A stretch of DNA of 64,000 bases from Effrenium voratum (taxonomy: Eukaryota > Sar > Dinophyceae > Suessiales > Symbiodiniaceae): positions 801,918 to 865,917 of the forward strand of contig CAUJNA010002724.1 in NCBI GenBank assembly GCA_963377175.1, written 5' to 3'. A model generated the notes under the pieces. The model was not told the DNA's origin. It did not search any database and saw nothing but the letters and a program-made list of their open reading frames with translations. This document shows positions 19,784-29,466 of the stretch, piece after piece. Within the stretch, counting starts at the first letter, position 1; every line of letters begins with the position of its first letter. The position numbers were made by a program, and so were the translations under genes.

Positions 19784-19819
19784 ATAAATAAATAATTATA
19801 TAAATATTTATATATAGAA
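19771..19819 (+). promoter_or_regulatory. AT-rich leader with palindrome, copy 2
   Basis: Begins inside the stop region of the preceding gene: ACGCATAAATAAATAAATAA and then ATATAAATATTTATAT at 19798-19813, just before ATG 19820. It is a near-repeat of the leader at 19397-19450. Confidence 0.5.
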
Positions 19820-20145
19820 ATGTCAGAAAATGGTGATTCTACAATTAATGATTTAATGAAAAAGATTATAATTATTAGTAAGAATATTAAAACATTAACT
19901 GAACTTATTAAGAATATCGATGAAAAATAAACCAACCTAAAAGCAATAACGAAGACGATAAGGAGAAGATGGATAAAATCTTTGAAAAGAAAGGATTAGG
20001 GCGTCCGAAAGGGTCTTTTGAAGATAAACAAAAACAATATGTGGAAATGTTAAACAAAGGGCGTATTAAACAACCAAAATCTGAAACATTAGAATATTAC
20101 AAACTGTTTAAGAACGAAGAAGGAAAATACGAAATAAATGATTAA
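19820..20145 (+). pseudogene. Small protein with AT-hook-like motif, frameshifted
   Basis: The first frame (19820-19930, MSENGDSTINDLMKKIIIISKNIK...) stops at TAA; coding character continues in another frame from about 19930 to the stop at 20145. This second part is Lys/Glu-rich and includes KKGLGRPKGSFED, where GRPKG resembles an AT-hook core that binds the minor groove of AT-rich DNA. One indel near 19925 would join both into about 108 residues. Function unknown; a DNA-binding role is possible in this AT-rich genome. Confidence 0.5.
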
Positions 20146-20152
20146 ATAAAAC

Positions 20153-20171
20153 TACTTAAAGAAATGACCCC
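20153..20171 (+). promoter_or_regulatory. Early-type promoter motif before 20191
   Basis: TACTTAAAGAAATGACCCC, identical over 19 nt to the motif upstream of the minus-strand gene at 7542. The ATG inside it (20164) is therefore probably not a start codon. Confidence 0.65.
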
Positions 20172-20190
20172 TATATATAATAGAGAACTG

Positions 20191-20493
20191 ATGACTACAT
20201 TAAAATGCAGTTGTAAAATTACAGGAAACAATTTGGATTTTGAAAAAGAAGTTAAAAATGATAGAGGATTAATTGAAAAAATACATAGAATGAGTTATTA
20301 CCATAAACATTATATTAATATTTGTGGAGAGTGTGAAAAGAAAGCAAATATATTTAATGATATGGAGAAAAAGAAGATAGACATTGAAAAAGAACAGTTT
20401 AAAATAATATGTAAAGAACCTGAAATAGATGAAGGGATGAGTTTTGAAGAAATGGTAGAAGCGGGAATTTTACTTCCAAATGGAGTAAGTTAA
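20191..20493 (+). CDS. Hypothetical Cys-containing protein
   Basis: 100 residues from ATG 20191 (MTTLKCSCKITG...). An upstream in-frame ATG at 20164 lies inside the conserved promoter motif, so I prefer 20191, which sits about 27 nt after the motif as in the other genes of this class. CSCK near the start and ICGECEKK near residue 45 form two Cys pairs, suggesting a zinc-binding site. The C-terminal half is acidic. A 10-bp stem-loop follows the stop. Probably expressed with the replication genes. Confidence 0.6.
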   Translation: MTTLKCSCKITGNNLDFEKEVKNDRGLIEKIHRMSYYHKHYINICGECEKKANIFNDMEKKKIDIEKEQFKIICKEPEIDEGMSFEEMVEAGILLPNGVS

Positions 20494-20502
20494 ATCAATA
20501 CT

Positions 20503-20529
20503 TCTTAATATTATTCATAAATATTAAGA
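20503..20529 (+). terminator. Stem-loop between small gene and integrase
   Basis: TCTTAATATT and AATATTAAGA form a perfect 10-bp stem with a 7-nt loop, right after the stop at 20493 and 22 nt before the integrase ATG. It resembles the hairpins at the convergent junctions. Confidence 0.5.
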
Positions 20530-20551
20530 ATTATTTTATCCTTTATCAATA

Positions 20552-21493
20552 ATGAGTAGATTATCAAAAGATGAGGTTTTACATAAGTTGTTTTATGATG
20601 TTGAAACCGGGTTCGGTTCAGTAAATGAGTTATACAAACAAGCAAATAAAGAAGGACTGGGTATAACATTAGATGAAGCTAGGACATTTATGAAAAAGCA
20701 ACCTATCAAGCAGGAGAAAGGATACAGTAAATACAACAGTTTTTCAGCACCTTTCGCAAGGTATGAATATCAGTTAGACATAATGGATATGCTTTCACTG
20801 ATGAAGGCAACGGGCACATCAGATTTAAGCAGTCCAAGATATGGATTAATATGTATAGATATATTCAGTGAGAAACTACACATTGAACCGATGAAGGTTA
20901 GAGACGGTGAGACTGTTTATAAAGCAATACTTCAATGCTTCAAAGTATTAGGTCATCCGATGAGTATTTATACAGATGATGACGGGGCATTCGCATTTAA
21001 GAAATTGCAAGAGTATTTAAAAGGTGAAGCAATAAGAAGCATTATAACATTGACACACGCTAATGTTGCTGAACGCTCCATTCGCACAGTTAAAAAGATG
21101 TTGGGAGACAGAATAAAAGCGACTGATAGGACTTGGACGAGTTTATTGCAAGCAGTCTTAAACAAGTATAATCAACAAATGACACACGGGACGACAAAAC
21201 TTACACCTAATGAAGCACACAAAGACGAAAACGAAGTAACAGCAAAGGCGAACTCGTTGATGAAGGAAAAGTATTTACGAAAGTATCCTAAATTAAATGT
21301 CGGTGATAAAGTCAAAATTTATAACAAAGGAAAAGGAAATTACACATCAAGAAAAGAAACCACTTCAAAATGGAGTCAATCAACATACAAAATAACAAAT
21401 GTAGGTCGTGATATGATGCTTAATAAGTATTATGAAATTGAAGGGAACACCAAGAAATATAACAGACACGAATTACTCTTAATAAACGAATAA
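20552..21493 (+). CDS. rve-type DDE integrase
   Basis: 313 residues, intact. It catalyses strand transfer of the linear viral DNA ends into the host chromosome. The catalytic core has YQLDIMD (Asp76), IYTDDDGAF (Asp142-144) and HANVAERSIRTVK (Glu174), i.e. the D, D, about-32, E pattern of retroviral-type integrases as in Mavericks/Polintons and mavirus. An N-terminal helical part precedes it without a clear HHCC finger. The C-terminal part (YPKLNVGDKVKIYNKGKG... WSQSTYKITNV) looks like the SH3/chromo-like barrel found after the core in this family. The TACTTAAAG motif is absent upstream. It converges on a zinc-finger gene with a shared hairpin. It is one of the few core genes here with an unbroken frame. 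Confidence 0.92.
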   Translation: MSRLSKDEVLHKLFYDVETGFGSVNELYKQANKEGLGITLDEARTFMKKQPIKQEKGYSKYNSFSAPFARYEYQLDIMDMLSLMKATGTSDLSSPRYGLICIDIFSEKLHIEPMKVRDGETVYKAILQCFKVLGHPMSIYTDDDGAFAFKKLQEYLKGEAIRSIITLTHANVAERSIRTVKKMLGDRIKATDRTWTSLLQAVLNKYNQQMTHGTTKLTPNEAHKDENEVTAKANSLMKEKYLRKYPKLNVGDKVKIYNKGKGNYTSRKETTSKWSQSTYKITNVGRDMMLNKYYEIEGNTKKYNRHELLLINE

Positions 21494-21514
21494 CATTATT
21501 TTAAGATAATGTTA
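21491..21514. terminator. Stem-loop at convergent 3' ends (integrase / zinc-finger gene)
   Basis: TAACATTAT and ATAATGTTA make a 9-bp perfect stem with a 6-nt loop. The left arm begins with the integrase stop codon and the right arm ends one base before the opposing gene's stop. Confidence 0.6.
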
Positions 21515-21900
21515 TCAATTTGTATTAGTTAAATATGTATAACATACTTTCTCAACAGCATTCTGATATGCTCTTTCTCTATGAATTCTTTTACATTTAT
21601 CAGTCCTTAAATGCTTTGCCATATTAAACTTATTTTTAATCATACAACCGCATCTTTCACATTCTAATGACTTATCATGTTCTATAAAATACTCTTTAAA
21701 GTATCCTTCTTCTTTATATTTCTTGTTTAATACATCATTATATTTTTCTTACTTTCCTTTTCCTTTGCCTTTTTAATTTCTTCCTCTGTATCCGTGCTGA
21801 AGTCTGAAACTTCACCCTCAATAGAATTCCACAACAAATCAAATTCATCATTTGTCATAGAAATTTTCTTTTTATTGCCATCTACAATAAAGCAGGTCAT
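21515..21900 (-). pseudogene. C2H2 zinc-finger protein, frameshifted
   Basis: The start at 21900 (MTCFIVDGNKKKISMTNDEFDLLWNSIEGEV...) reads an acidic/Lys-rich N-terminal part; near 21745 the frame is lost by an apparent single-base deletion, and the rest continues in another frame to 21515. The second part has CERCGCMIKNKFNMAKH and a following C, a C2H2/C2HC finger with basic residues. The early-type motif TACTTAAAGAAA is at 21925-21936 (minus strand), 25 nt before the ATG. It lies directly downstream of the polymerase on the same strand. Confidence 0.6.
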
Positions 21901-21950
21901 TTTACTTAATATATAATATAATTATTTCTTTAAGTATATTTGTAAATTCT

Positions 21951-24900
21951 CTATGCTATGATGCTATAATGCCCGTAAGGTAAAGAGTTTATACTGTCTA
22001 TGTAAAAGCGTTTATTCTCATAGGCGCTAAGCGATTGTTTTGTTTGTTGGATGCTGTATATTTGATGGGCTTTACTTCTTATGCTGTTGAATGTTATAGT
22101 GTCGCAATTATTGTTTTTGAGTGTGTCATCATAAGAATTATATGACAGTTCCTTCTTCACTTTATGTTTAACTATTCCTTTGCTCTTCTTTTCTTCTTTC
22201 TCTTCGTTATGTATCTTGAAACAGTATGATTTAGGTTTCAATGCTATAAAGTTTGTTATAATCTTGCCGTCGGCTTCATCCTTAAAGCAACCAAGTTTCT
22301 TCTTGTTTGTTTTATCATAACATTTGTGTTTAGGGTCATAACCACTGAAATCCATATAATCCTTAATGTCATTAAAGTCATCATATACATCTTCGGTTTT
22401 AATATGTAATACAAAACTGTCAGTATCAGTATATAACATTCTGATATTATTTTTATATTTCGGTTTCATAATGTCATAGTAAAATGAATACATATGTTTT
22501 GATAAATCTAAAATACTCATTCCTACATATATTGGTTTATTCAATTTAACTACACTTTTTGCTTTTTCAACTCCTATAAGATTTTCATTGATGATATGCC
22601 TGTATTTGAAATTAGGATTATTAACGCATTTTTGGTATCGTTCAGGTGTATCAACCAGCTCAAAGTCAATGTGTTCTCTCACATTTTCCATAGTCTTGCC
22701 GTATACAGCGTTGTTCATTAATTTGTACATATCTTTTGAAAAGTCGCTTGTAGCGTTCTTTCGCTTCTCTGTGTTAAAGTCAATCCACGGTTTCAACCAT
22801 TGCTTGTGTCTAAATTCTATTACTCTGTTTATTTTCTTGATTTTAAGTCCTTGTTTTAAATAGAATTTTAAAATGTCAATATGTAAAACATAATTTTGTT
22901 TATCCATAACATTTAGTATCAACTTGTTTGTTTTCTCATCTTTTGGAGCATGATTAAAATGATATGCTTTGTAGGTTTCTTTCTGATAATCACTAAGCAT
23001 ATCTGCTGATACACTCATAATTTCTGGTGCTAATGGGTAATCAGTATGTTTGTCGTGGCATTCTTTCGGATATTCTAAATCAACATCTAAAATATATCCT
23101 TTGCTACTGTAATCACTATTGTAATATTTAATGTCTTCTTCTGAGAAATTATCTTTTACAAACTTAATATTCTTATATGGTAGTTTCTTACACATTGCCA
23201 GACCATAAAGATTATTAGCATCTAAATAATTGATGTAGGACGACGGCTTTGTTTCATCATAAGCATCTCCCATATACTTATTATTAGCAGTTGCTTTTCT
23301 CATTGAAACCTGACACATACCGCCTCTTAGTCCTTGCTCTATCATTTTATAAACTTCTTCATCGTGTAAAAGTTCAAGTTCAATTCCTGTTTTTGATAGC
23401 ATCGCGTCCCAAGCAAAGTTAGGCAAAGTGTAGTAATGGGCGGGGTCTAATTCATAATCTGTTAGACATTGTTTTCTGAAATTCTCATATACATCGGTTA
23501 ATAATAATACATCGGTTTCTAAATATAAATCGTGATATTCACCAAGGTTTTTGATGTTAAAGTGCTTCCATATTAGTTTTGCTCTTTCGTAGTCTGCGTC
23601 GCTTATATCTTCTTCGCTCAATCTACTGTAAAAACGTTTCTTTTCTGGTAGTTCAGTGTCATTAAATTTATTGAAGTCATTACAATAATCATAAGGATAA
23701 ACTCCCTTTTCTGTCAGTAAAAATAAATCTTTTTCGTTTTTAATGTATTTGCCTTTGACACTATATTTAAAATGTTCCTGCCAGTTGTCCCTTAATTTAT
23801 TATCTTCATATTTTGTTAATTTAACAAGTTTATCTAATGATGATGACAAGAAACTGAAACTATCCTTAAATTCAAGTCTGTTTAATGAAAATGTAATAAA
23901 CTTCTCACTGTTCTGTGCTATTACTGATATTTGTTCTTTCTTTGTGTTTAACTTTTCAAGATTTGAATTATGAGATGAGCATCATAGTTTTTAAGATTGT
24001 GAAAGAATACTGGTATATGATATTTTTTAAAACAATAGTCTATATTGCATTTCATATGTGCCGCTCCTCTGTATAATCCAGTAAAGTGGCAATGGTCAGC
24101 AACTTTCTTTTTCGCTTCTACTCTGTTGTCAAAAGTGCCATTGCATAAGAAACACTTTTTAGCTTCTAAATGTTTAATTTCATCTAAATCTGACATAATC
24201 ATATCTTTTGGATTTTTCATTTGTTTCATTACATCGTCTCTAATATTGTTTAATGTATCACAAAATTTATCCATACAATCATCACCTCTATATAAAAATG
24301 GTTTCATTTCTCCACTGTAAGCATTAACAAGGTTAAGCATATAACCGCTGGGTTTATGATTTTGGTATGTTCCCTTTATTCCATCTGATGTTTCTGTTGT
24401 TAAACATTCAAAATCACCATAAATAACAAATGGCGCTTTCAGTTTCTTAAAATGCTTTTCAAACTTCATTGATGTTCCTTCTTCTGGCATTTTTGTTTGT
24501 TGAATGTCATTTGCCATACAACCTTTTATTAAGTGAGAATTTAAAAGTTTTTCTGACTTGAAACCGTGCTGACAAAAACTACAAAAACATTTTATTAGTT
24601 GTTTTGTTTGTTTGTCTTCCTGCTAATCTACTAAAATCTTTTATTAAAACATAGTGTTCATTATCATCTTTTTCAATTCGTAATAGATTGATATGACAAG
24701 ATGGTCTTTCAATCTTCGTTATTCTGTCTGCTCTGATGGTTTGGTTCTCATCTTCAACATAAACATTAACTGATATAGAATTTTGGTTAATTGTTTCAAA
24801 TGTGTCAATGTCATCGTTGGATGCTGGAAAACACACCATCCCATTGAATTAGACTTTCAGTAGTTATTAATTTCTTGTAGTGTCTCATATGTTGTGGATG

Positions 24901-25735
24901 GTCTTTCTTGAAGACTTCATAAAATTTACATAAAACACAATATTTAAAACATAATTCATCATCATTTTGAATGTTGATACATGCTTTTTTCTTTGAAATC
25001 CATTCTGGTAGTTCCATATATTTACCTGCTCTGTTTGGATTGTATTTATCGTAGTGGATGGTGATTTTGTTAATCTTATTAATCTTCAACCCTGAATGTT
25101 TCAAAGGTGAGTTTTCAATTTGTAATTCAATATCTTTAGGTATATTTTCCAATGCTTTTTTCAAGTCTCCTACATTTAGAATGTTATATCTCCTGCTTCT
25201 CATATTGTGTTTTATTTGTATATTTTCCTCAATTGGTTCATCTTCTCCATCATCCTCTTCTTGCTGTCTAAGTTTATCAAAAATAACCTCAACATCAATC
25301 AGTAGTTTCATTGATTTTGCTTGTTGTAAAAACTCTGTTAGTTTCTTTTCTTGCCATAAAAGATATGTTAATCCTTTGTATCCCTTGAATGGTATGTTGG
25401 ATATTGAATATGTGTTGGCATATCCTTTCAATGCCGAAAATGTCTCTGATGTTTGCTCCTATTTTTAATCTGTATTTCTGGATTGTTTTAATGCCTCTCA
25501 TTGTGTTTGATGCTTTTTTTAGAAGATGAAATCGTTTGAAACCTTGTGTGTTGCTGACTTGATTGAGTTTGTTTTGAAGTGATGAGGATAATGGTTTGTC
25601 TTTGTTGTAATAGTATTCTTTGTTGTTGATGATTAGTTTTTTCAATGGTTTTTTATTCTTCCCTGTTTTTATGGTTGCTTCATTATTGGATAATAGATAT
25701 TCAATTACTGAACCCGTGCTGTATTCCCCTGCCAT
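21951..25735 (-). pseudogene. Protein-primed-type family B DNA polymerase, about four frameshifts
   Basis: About 1260 codons read through several frames: 25735-25440, then about 25440-24840, 24839-24585, 24585-23950 and 23950-21951. The N-terminal part has no clear catalytic motif and ends in a Cys/His finger (CFCSFCQHGF ... H ... C, about 24580-24520). The exonuclease region follows with YGDFECLT (Exo I), HCHFTGLYRG, FHNLKNYDAHL (Exo II) and YLETDV (Exo III). The polymerase core in the 21951-23849 frame has YLDANNLYG (motif A, Asp210), KLMNNAVYG (motif B) and YTDTDS (motif C). This layout matches polymerases of Polintons, virophages and mitochondrial linear plasmids that start from a terminal protein. 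All active-site residues remain, yet frameshifts, one in a T-run near 25440, would prevent expression. Early-type motif at 25759-25770. Confidence 0.9.
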
Positions 25736-25758
25736 TTCTCTATACTATATATGGTATT

Positions 25759-25772
25759 TTCTCTTTAAGTAT
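25759..25772 (-). promoter_or_regulatory. Early-type promoter motif of the polymerase
   Basis: On the minus strand ATACTTAAAGAGAA, 24 nt or more upstream of the polymerase ATG, with an AT-rich TATA-like stretch between. It is the same motif as upstream of 6870, 7542, 20191 and 21900. Confidence 0.65.
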
Positions 25773-25824
25773 ATTTGGGGGGCGGGTTTGGGGGTGGGTC
25801 TGGGTTTGAGGTTGTAGGTGACCT

Positions 25825-25950
25825 TTCACGGAGTTCTGTGAATGAGTGTGTTTTTTTCACGGATTTCCGTGAAAGCCATTCACGGGCTTCGGTGAAATGA
25901 TTTCACTGGTTTCCGTGAATGAATGTGTTTTTTTCACGGGTTTCCGTGAA
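25825..25950. repeat. Five palindromic 18-bp sites (iteron-like array)
   Basis: Five copies of an imperfect palindrome of the form TTCACGGnnTTCCGTGAA at 25825-25842, 25856-25873, 25879-25896, 25902-25919 and 25933-25950. Arms are TTCACGG/CCGTGAA with a few substitutions, and start-to-start spacings are 31, 23, 23 and 31 bp, a symmetric arrangement. They lie in the divergent region between the polymerase and the right TIR gene and have no counterpart inside the left TIR. Such clusters are typical of operator or replication-origin binding sites for a dimeric protein. Confidence 0.85.
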
Positions 25951-26006
25951 TGGTCAAGATTGCTCTTTAAATTTTACATAAGGGCACAATTTGCACCTTT
26001 GATGTG

Positions 26007-26820
26007 TCCCCAGAAAGCCTTAAAATTGTGTGAAACCCGAACCTTGAACATGTCAATATCTTAGACTGTTATTAAATGAAAAAATTGTAATAAAGTTATA
26101 TTGATTTCGCCAAGAACATTTAAAGGGATAATGGGTATAAATATTATGGAGGAACAAAATGAGCGAAAATGTAGTTGGTGTAAAAAGTCAAGTCCTGATG
26201 TAGAATTTACTGATAACAAAAAACTGTGTAATGGTTGTGGTGAGAAAAGTAGAGAGAAGCATAGAGAGAACCGAGAAAAGGAAAGGCAACAGGCAAAGGA
26301 ATATTATGAAAACAACAAAGAGGACATAAAAGTACTTAGAAAGCAATACCGAGAACAAAACAAAGGAAAAATACAAGAACAGGGCAAACATTACAGAGAA
26401 AGAAAGAAGGAACAAATCAAACAAGCAAAGAAAGAATATTATGACAATAACAGAGATGTTATTTTAGAAAAACAAAGAGAACGGTTTAAGGTAAAAGTTG
26501 AATGTCCTATTTGTAAAACTGAGTTTGTGGCACATCAGAAATCAAGACACAAAGAAACAAATAAACATAAGAAGAACCTAAATAAAGAGAGTGAAGTAGA
26601 ACAGTGATTAGATTGATAATATTATGTAATTATGATATTATGAATCACCATGTCTTATAGAAAACACCCAAGACAAAACATTTTAACATTTTATGAGAAC
26701 TATACTTTTAACCTTTATGGGAAAACAGAACAGGCGCGATGATATGGTAAAATGTAATCTTGAAAAAATGCCCTGAAACTGAAAATTCCCCGCCTTAGAA
26801 TCAATATTTTAACCATTTTT
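26007..26820 (-). repeat. Right terminal inverted repeat
   Basis: About 814 bp, the inverse of the left repeat. The tip reads AACCATTTTT before a C-rich host sequence. The coding part differs from the left copy by at least one silent change (TCC to TCG near the upstream edge) while leader and tail have more substitutions and a 7-nt indel. Confidence 0.9.
26131..26607 (+). CDS. Zinc-finger / basic coiled-coil protein in right TIR (copy 2)
   Basis: Protein identical to the left-TIR gene: CSWCKK and CNGCGEK at the N-terminus, a long charged helix in the middle, and a C-terminal CPICKTEF...H...H finger. The open frame extends to a TTG at 26101, but the first ATG is 26131. Upstream (about 26080-26090) is GAAAAAATTGTAATAAAG, which resembles the AAAATTGA early box of mimivirus-type viruses; this is suggestive only. 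Being outermost and divergent from the polymerase, it would be transcribed toward the chromosome end of the element. Confidence 0.8.
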   Translation: MGINIMEEQNERKCSWCKKSSPDVEFTDNKKLCNGCGEKSREKHRENREKERQQAKEYYENNKEDIKVLRKQYREQNKGKIQEQGKHYRERKKEQIKQAKKEYYDNNRDVILEKQRERFKVKVECPICKTEFVAHQKSRHKETNKHKKNLNKESEVEQ

Positions 26821-29466
26821 CCCCCACCCCATGTTTTTTCTTAACCATCTCTCAGCCGGTCCACCTGGCACCAATCCCAAAAGCACAAAGGCCGGTATTC
26901 TTGGCTTAAGAAACCCCAAAACGGACGGGGGACGAACCCGAGAAACCTCAACCAGGCACGAAAACCCCAACACCTTTCCTCAGGCATTGCCCGTTGACTC
27001 CTTGAAATGACTTGCGACCCTGAAAGCCCGACGCTGTGAAACCTGTCTCGCTCACCCAAAAAGACTTCAAACAGCTACTGCAAAAGGCCGTTGATCGCGG
27101 GCCCCCCTCCCCCCCAGGCCTCTATGGTGCCACCTAAACCATGTAAACCCACTTGAATCAGCCCTAAACCAACCCGAAATCAACTCTGAACCGCTTTCAC
27201 CAACCTACACCAGCCATGAACCATCCCTAAACCAGCCCAAAGCCCTCAAAATGGCCGGGAAAGGTGAAAAGGGCACACAGCTCAAAAAACTCTTGCCCAT
27301 CCGAAGATGCAATGCTCCTCCCGGGTTCTCAGAACCACACGCAACAACAACAACAAGCAAAAACCGTCACTTCTCATCACTCCAACTTCTTCAACCCCCC
27401 CCCCCCGACCGCAAATCTCACGGCGCTTCGTGCGCTTCGGGCGCTTCGGGCGCTTCGGGCCCCTCGGGCGCCCGGCCCATGAAAGCCGCAGCTGGCGAGG
27501 CCCTCGCCGCGGCCGCGGCCGACGAGGAAGGGCAGGGCGAAGCCTCGAAGCGACGCTGGCGCGGGGCGCTTCTGCGAAGGGCCGTGATTGGGGCCTTGCC
27601 GTTTTTTTTTTTGAGATCTGGCACCCGTTGTTGTGGTGCTGCAAAAGGAAAAATTGAAACAGGGAAAACCCGATTTGCGCCATGTTGGGGGGGGGGGGTT
27701 CTGAAAAAGACACACCCAAATAACTAGAATGGGGTGGGGTACTTTAAAAACCAAGTTCAGTGCTCATGACTCGCAAGATAATGATCTGTCTACTTCTTGG
27801 CGTGTCCCATTACTCCGTTTTTCCGTGAGGGGGAACTTCTTGCTTGGTTATGGGACACGAAAAGGAAACCAAACCGGGGTCCCCAATTTTGAGCCAACGA
27901 AACTTGCCCTTCTCCAGCATTTTGGTCCCAACGACTGCTTTCCGGCTCCCCTACTTGGGACTTTGGACGTGGGAAAAAGCCGTTGTTGGAATTCTGCTGG
28001 CTGACCACCACCACCACCACCACCACCACCAGCACCACCAGCACCACCACTCTTCCGAGTCTTTGAAACGACCAAAATGACCGCGACGACCGACCGATGT
28101 CGGCCTGCCGCTGCACGGCGGCACTCTGCAAAGTCCGTGAGCCTGGAGCAAAAGCGAGGCTCAGGCGCATTCCCCAGATGGAGTGTGTGTGTCTTTCTTG
28201 GGGGACCGCTGAAAACGGTGGTTGTTCATTTGGGTGCCTCTGAACAAACCACCCCAACCCTTCCTTTTGGCTTCAATTTGTAAAACCAACTGGGGATCCC
28301 CAAAAAAACAAGCATCCCTCACGGTAAACCAAAGGTTAGACCCTCGCCCACTGACAGCGACCACAATCTGGAGCAATCCTGATATTTTGTGAACCGTGAA
28401 ATGCAAAATATGTTCAACAGGGCTCGGAAAATTATTGACCATGAGAGAGATCCCTCAAATAAAACATGTCCCACAAAGAGATCCCAGGAAATGAAAATGA
28501 ATATGGCTTTGTCCGAGCCGAGCATTTGGGGGTGTCAAAATCGCACCTACTTTTCTGCAGATTGAAAGGGAAGGAATCCAAAAAAACCACCCACAAAGGA
28601 AACTCCTTTTGGGGGCCTCTTGCGGAGCTGCAGCCAGTCTGAATTAAGCCCTCTTTGTTCTTCGGTTTTGTTGAAAGTTTGGTGTCGCCATCACTTCCGA
28701 ATTCCTTCAAGATCGGCCGGATCGGCGCAAGCGGCGATGCGCGGCTGATCCCAGTCCCTAGTCTCCATGCTTAGGGGAGTGAAACCAAGGGGACTTTGAT
28801 TTGTTGCTTCTCTTCCAACCAATGGCACGCCTCGCTTTTAACACACCCAGACTTGGTTGTTCGAAACAAACTCTGGAAACCCTTTCCCAGCCGTCTCTTT
28901 CTTGGGGAGACGGTGCCGGTTGCGACCCGCTAGTTTGGAACTTTGCAACCATTCTTCTTTGCCTCCCAGTCTACACTCAAGGGCTAGAAAAACGGGCTTG
29001 AAGTGAGCTTCCCCTTTGGTGAGCCCTGGTTACAAACCCTCCCTCTTTCCTATGGCTGTCAAGGGCCCCCAATTCCAACAGGGACCGAAAAAAAACGCCC
29101 CTGGCAAAAATGGATGATACAACCAATCTAAGTGGAACCCGTCTAGTTCTAACCAAACCTAAAAAGGACGCCTGTGGATGGACCAAATCCATTTCGCACC
29201 TAAGAAACCAGACAAAACCACGGCTCGTTGGCATTCAATCGTAAGCTCAGGGGCTTCTGAGCCAACTGTTTGAACGGAGATCCTCCACCTGGCTGTGGGG
29301 GTCAAAACATGGGGTAACCCCAAAATCCGCCGACAACAGACGGCGTGTTGGACATAAAAAATGCTCCTTACCTCTTCACCTGTTACCCCTCCCCTAACCC
29401 CTCCCCAGGGGCACCATTTCAGGCTGTTTTTTTCCCGGAAGCATTGCGAAGGGTTCTTCTTCTAAA
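26821..29466. other. Host flank, right of element; no supported gene
   Basis: Composition becomes GC-richer at once. The stretch 27120-27245 is built of irregular AACC/ACCAGCCC repeats. A GC-rich patch at 27420-27590 holds the short tandem GCGCTTCGG and may be an exon (plus-strand frame MKAAAGEALAAAAADEEGQ... is helix-like), but ends are unclear. A CAC/ACC repeat is at 28005-28055. A segment at 29060-29090 (AAGGGCCCCCAATTCCAACAG) recurs at 60590-60625 as a dispersed repeat. Other open frames are shadows. Confidence 0.6.

Larger units (their letters stand above)
5417..26820. mobile_element. Integrated Polinton-like virus (Maverick-type) element, degraded
   Basis: The block is strikingly AT-rich against its flanks and is bounded by inverted terminal repeats. 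Inside lie the gene set of Polinton-like viruses: DDE (rve) integrase, protein-primed-type DNA polymerase B, A32-like ATPase, a major capsid protein and a minor capsid protein, with lipase, fibre and small zinc-finger genes. In this group rve integrase inserts the linear genome and the B-family polymerase replicates it from its ends. No adenovirus-like cysteine protease and no primase-helicase are recognisable. Several core genes are interrupted (capsid, ATPase, polymerase, fibre), so this copy looks inactive. The near-identical host repeat in the capsid gene and at 54 kb ties it to this genome. The right flank CCCCC and left flank C-run could be a 5-6-bp target duplication, but poly-C makes that weak. 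Confidence 0.93.

Noticed and set aside
20164..20190. Upstream ATG of the gene at 20191
   Set aside because: It lies inside the conserved promoter box, so it is unlikely to be in the transcript.
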